A model generated the notes under the pieces. That model saw only the letters and a list, made by a program, of their open reading frames with translations, had not been told where the DNA came from and made no database searches. From NCBI GenBank assembly GCA_963573305.1, contig OY754331.1:12930868-12994867 (forward strand): DNA of 64,000 bases, given 5' to 3'. Made by a program: the position numbers and the translations under genes. The stretch comes from Pyrrhosoma nymphula. Taxonomy: Eukaryota > Arthropoda > Insecta > Odonata > Coenagrionidae. How positions within the stretch are numbered: position 1 is the first letter of the stretch; each line of letters opens with the position of its first letter. Positions 60,361 to 64,000 of this stretch are shown in pieces.

Positions 60361-61830
60361 GCGTTAATAACGCCACTCAAGGCTTTCTTAGCCAATCCAT
60401 TGTTAGCGTCGTGCTATGTCGTCAGGTGAACCATTGAGCGGGGAAGGGGGCGCTAAATGCTCGCGTTGTGTGGGAACCGATGCGAGGTACTCGTCGTTAG
60501 GATAGCGATGTGAGGAAGAAGAACTGCGAAGAGCGAATGAATACAGAGCAGAACGGCGTTAGGTGATGCTGGGGCTGTGCATTATGGAGAAGGGATGGAA
60601 ATATATTACGCTCTTCTCCAGGGCTTTGTTTCTAAGACGAATCCAGCGTAGGCAAATGGTGAAATGTTAATGGAATTTTTATTATGGCATTAATTTTAAA
60701 TTTATTAGCCTAAAGTCACTTCTTTGTAACTGAAAAAAACGAAGAAGAGGGATTCCTTATTACCTTCCCGTTGAATCGAATTTGAATGAATCCGAGTATA
60801 TTGCTGTAGTGGATTTTACAACTGTTCACGGCAACAACCGTATCCCTTACATAAAAGTAGTATAATTTAAAAAAAGTTGGGTTTTGCGTTCTTTGAACTT
60901 TAATGAATATCTTTTCCTTCTAACTGAAAATTATACTTGTGTTGTAAAAGGAAGTGACTCTTAGAGTAGGTATATGCATGTGCAGTCCTCATTCATAGAA
61001 TTAACTTCACGCCCTTTGTAATTATGACAAAATGAGCATTCGCCTCCTTTACAACTCATAAACTATATTCAAATCTGCTTTGAAGAGTGTTTGAAACTTT
61101 ATGTTGGATGACGATGTATTGGCGTTAGGCATTTAAAAATACAAGCGTCGTCGTTTACCTGGTAAAAACCATGAGTTAGGCAAAAGTAAAATTCTTTCGA
61201 CATGTTTACAAGCCACTCAAAATAAAATTTAGGTTAAATAATAACATAGTCGGCTTGTAAATGAAATCATTGGAGGACTGTAATTCAAATTCTTAATCAA
61301 GATTTTATCCATAAATGTCATAATTTCATAGCAACTTTCATTCTTTTAAAAAAACATCAGAGCGGAGCTTGGTCCATTCATCGTTCTTCTTCATACTTTC
61401 ATCTTTACCATGGGCTTTGGATCATTTACTTGTACCTATCCTAGAGTCACATCAAGATTTTCTGTTGTGTTTTTTCAATAAGATTAATAATTTAGCTGAA
61501 ATATGTGGTTTGCAACAAACTGGTCTAACCGAAACACAACTGTTAGTGTTTATTTCAAGGATATTTTACCAACATTTTTCAATAACCTTGGGTGCACAAT
61601 TACAATGAGATCACATTTTTTAAAACCATAAAATGAAGTTATTACAGTACTTAAACATGAGTATTTAATTAAAACTTCTTGTTAAATGTGACAAGGTTAT
61701 TAGATATAAGACTCAATTTAATGACAGTCATTGAAATTTCACCGATTTTATGGCATCAAACATGATTTTTAATCGATTCTTTGTATCCATGTTGAAAGTG
61801 TATGATTTTTATTTTCTCTAACGATCATGA
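60361..61830. other. Unannotated AT-rich stretch
   Basis: No recognised element. A hydrophobic 79-codon plus frame at 61369-61608 has a protein-like mix of residues but no domain I can name. Confidence 0.35.
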
Positions 61831-61837
61831 TTTTCAG

Positions 61838-61915
61838 CACTTCTCAATGGTCAGGTCAAAAGGACCAGGTCACGACGAAATGTTGTCGACAAACTTTCAC
61901 GTGATCTAATGCGCA
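61838..61915 (+). repeat. Possible retroelement tail
   Basis: TGGTCAGGTCAAAAGGACCA forms a small stem, followed by GTCACGACGAAATGTTGTCG and ACAAACTTTCACGTGATC. A stem followed by CGAAAYGTTG is common in tails of Penelope-like and related retroelements. No coding sequence precedes it, so the call is weak. Confidence 0.35.
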
Positions 61916-63440
61916 GGAAAGGAGAAAGGAGAGATGTGCGCTTACGCCTCTCAAAAATCTTTTTTCTTTCATTTCCTTCTCCTCTCCTCGGTCGCAGGGA
62001 AATGGCGAAAGTTGAAGGTCCTCCGAGAGGGTCTCGGAAATTCGACGGGAGTTTGCTGAAAGTTGCGCTGCGACCGCCGCTGTTGCAAAAATAAAAAAAA
62101 ATGACGATATGAAACCTCGGTTGGAGGGAAATGTGAATTAAAAACCTGGGGGTCCGAGGAGACAGCTGTGGATGGGATTTTGAGTATCACCGGGGAGAAA
62201 TGAATGGATGTGAAACAATTTTTGGCGCATAAGGTGGTGTCGTTTTTGCAGCATGGCCGTGGCAGGTTCTACCATTCAATAGTGCTTTCTTTTGCGGATG
62301 GTGGCTCTGTTAAGATACGATTAAAGATCCCCACACGAGTTTTTAAAACGTAGGTAAAACTAGGGATTATTTCCGATAGTTTATCATTTGCTACTAAGGT
62401 AAACTGGTGTCAATATAATATTTACACAAAGAAATGCTCCGGCTTTTAAGTTTATAAGTACACAGGAACTAAACTACAACATAAAATTAATTGCAGTTTT
62501 TAATTCAATTATCAAGGTTTTATTTATCACAATTCGGAATTGATTGAGTTGCTAAATCGTAGTGAAGCTGTAAGCCATCAAATATGAAGAATTTTATAGA
62601 AGTACAATGGAATTTTTTTTTTTTAAGAAACAGGCAAACATTGAATGGAGTTATGTTATGAAATTAATGTAGGAGCATTGAGCGAGAATGTTCAATGAGA
62701 AGGTACCAAAACTCTAGGGCATATTGAGTAACCAAGACAATTATAAGTACAATTGTGCAGGTTAAAGTTCAATGAATAACGATTGAATTGCTTGGACACA
62801 TTTTTTAATAAAATTCTTCTCTTGTTCCGAATTCTGCAGGGGACTCATAGGGTTGAAGATCGAAGTGCTATCGGAAAACTACCATTCTCTACGCAAAAGA
62901 TTACTTTGGAAAAAAAATGTCATCGTTTTTGGGATACTTTAGCAAATCTTAGTCATTAAGAGAGGTTGACTTGAAATTTATAATACATGCATATCAATGA
63001 ATTAATCCAATGTGTGACTAAAGTGGTTAAAAATAGAACTCATAAAATTTTAAAATATTAAACATATTGTTAGTTCTTACTGGGCCCAACTGAATCCTGT
63101 TGGTCACCCCAGAAAAGAGTTACGCTTCGCCATTATTAGTGGATTTTCATTACAGTGGAAACTGTAAGATTTTTTTGATTAATTTTTTCGATTTTTAACC
63201 TCAAGAAGAATATTTTTCGTGAATCACTTATCAAGGTCAACATTCTCGCCAATTTGAAACTTAAATACTTCGTTACTAAAATCAGTGACCGCATATTTCT
63301 CTTGTTAACATTCCCCTTGGCTTCTCCTGAATTGACGAAAACAAAATTAAAAGCAGGAATAAAAATGCGAATCGGAGTTCTGGATTTGTGCCACAGAGTG
63401 GGTGGAAGTTCAGTCATATAAATGTCAATCGATATTTATC
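61916..63440. other. AT-rich stretch
   Basis: Nothing recognised apart from a mildly GC-rich patch at 61980-62090. Confidence 0.4.
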
Positions 63441-64000
63441 CGCCGTATTGAATCGGAAGAGGAACCTTTGATGCCGCGTCATGCAGCACTCGAGTGCCAC
63501 TGGAATTATACGAACTCACTTGAGTTGTCTAAATTCTCGCAGCCTCTGCGGCTGAACTCTTTTTCTCATCGGTGCCAAAACAATGACCGGTGGCGATCCG
63601 GAGCAGCCCCGAGTAGAGTCGACCATCTCCCGCACTTCCGCCTTGCGCGCCCCGCCATAGTAATCCCCGGCGGGCGCAAAGCGAATGGACGGGAGAGCGG
63701 TTGAAATTTGTAACGCACCGGGATAGCGTTGTGAATCGCCACGAGGAGGCGCCAAAGCCGCCCCCGGAGCACAGTCCAGCGGAGAGAGAGAGAAGTGTTA
63801 TGGGTGAGTGAATGTGTTCTGCGGACGATCAACATTCGGCGCACGGGAGTCAGTCGATGGACACAGCTTTGTGTTTTCCTATCGAAAACGTCGAGTGGGC
63901 CGCTTATGACTGGATATCGATTTTTGAACTCGTCGCAACGCATCCCTAGCAGTCGGGGACCCGGCAAAAGAGGTAGAGAGGGAGCGATAGATCGCAGAGG
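63441..64000 (+). promoter_or_regulatory. CpG-rich edge, candidate promoter / first exon
   Basis: Composition rises sharply with many CpGs. AGTCAGTCGA at 63848-63857 contains the arthropod initiator core TCAGT. ATG at 63800-63802 is followed by G and GTGAGT (63804-63809), a good 5' splice-donor match, so an exon ending TTATGG could be imagined. GA-rich runs flank it (63782-63793). No TATA box or conserved protein supports this, and the window ends before any coding exon could be tested. Confidence 0.25.

Noticed and set aside
1..64000. CRISPR arrays, bacterial operons, integrons or phage modules
   Set aside because: No direct-repeat/spacer pattern, Shine-Dalgarno-led gene clusters or prokaryotic coding density; the content is eukaryotic.

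Overview
The window looks like nuclear DNA from an arthropod, probably an insect with a large, repeat-rich genome. The evidence is AT-rich intergenic sequence, long (TA)n microsatellites, decayed BEL/Pao, Penelope-like (PLE) and non-LTR elements, tRNA-like and 5S-like SINE sequence, and a coding relic of a type I recognise from arthropod transposable elements. No bacterial operon structure is present. Species cannot be fixed from sequence alone. I found no convincing exon of a cellular protein-coding gene in 64 kb, so most of the window reads as intergenic or deep-intronic DNA.

Layout. 1-1.7 kb: a decayed, intron-less coding relic read on the plus strand. 2.7-2.9 kb: a large inverted repeat resembling a retroelement tail in head-to-head copies. 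4.8-5.8 kb: the 3' end of a non-LTR (LINE-like) retrotransposon with a (TAAG)4 tail, followed by tRNA-like SINE pieces in opposite orientations. 6-20 kb: AT-rich sequence alternating with CT- or GA-rich blocks, a perfect 37-bp palindrome and a minus-strand LINE-like 3' end. 21.3-26.2 kb: a broken BEL/Pao LTR retrotransposon on the minus strand (gag, protease, RT, RNase H, integrase). Its RT is split by a Penelope-like element bounded by a 13-bp target-site duplication, and its integrase region holds a (TA)n hairpin. 26-38 kb: no genes seen, with a 5S-rRNA-derived SINE near 35.9 kb. 39-40 kb: a Penelope-like element with one nonsense mutation, an inverted tail piece, a 13-bp duplication and a hammerhead-ribozyme-like core. 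41.2-43.1 kb: a second type of Penelope-like element on the minus strand, open through the RT thumb and GIY-YIG endonuclease, bordered on both sides by (TA)n, next to an alternating inverted array of its tail. 43-63 kb: mainly AT-rich with low-complexity blocks. 63.4-64 kb: a CpG-rich stretch that may be the edge of a promoter or first exon.

The coherent story is a retroelement graveyard in which Penelope-like elements dominate the interpretable signal. Three PLE copies keep a recognisable GIY-YIG endonuclease and each is followed by a hammerhead-like motif, intact or decayed. The insertion order can be read in one place: BEL/Pao first, then a PLE into its RT. Reading frames were translated by eye. 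Family calls rest on recognised motifs rather than searches.
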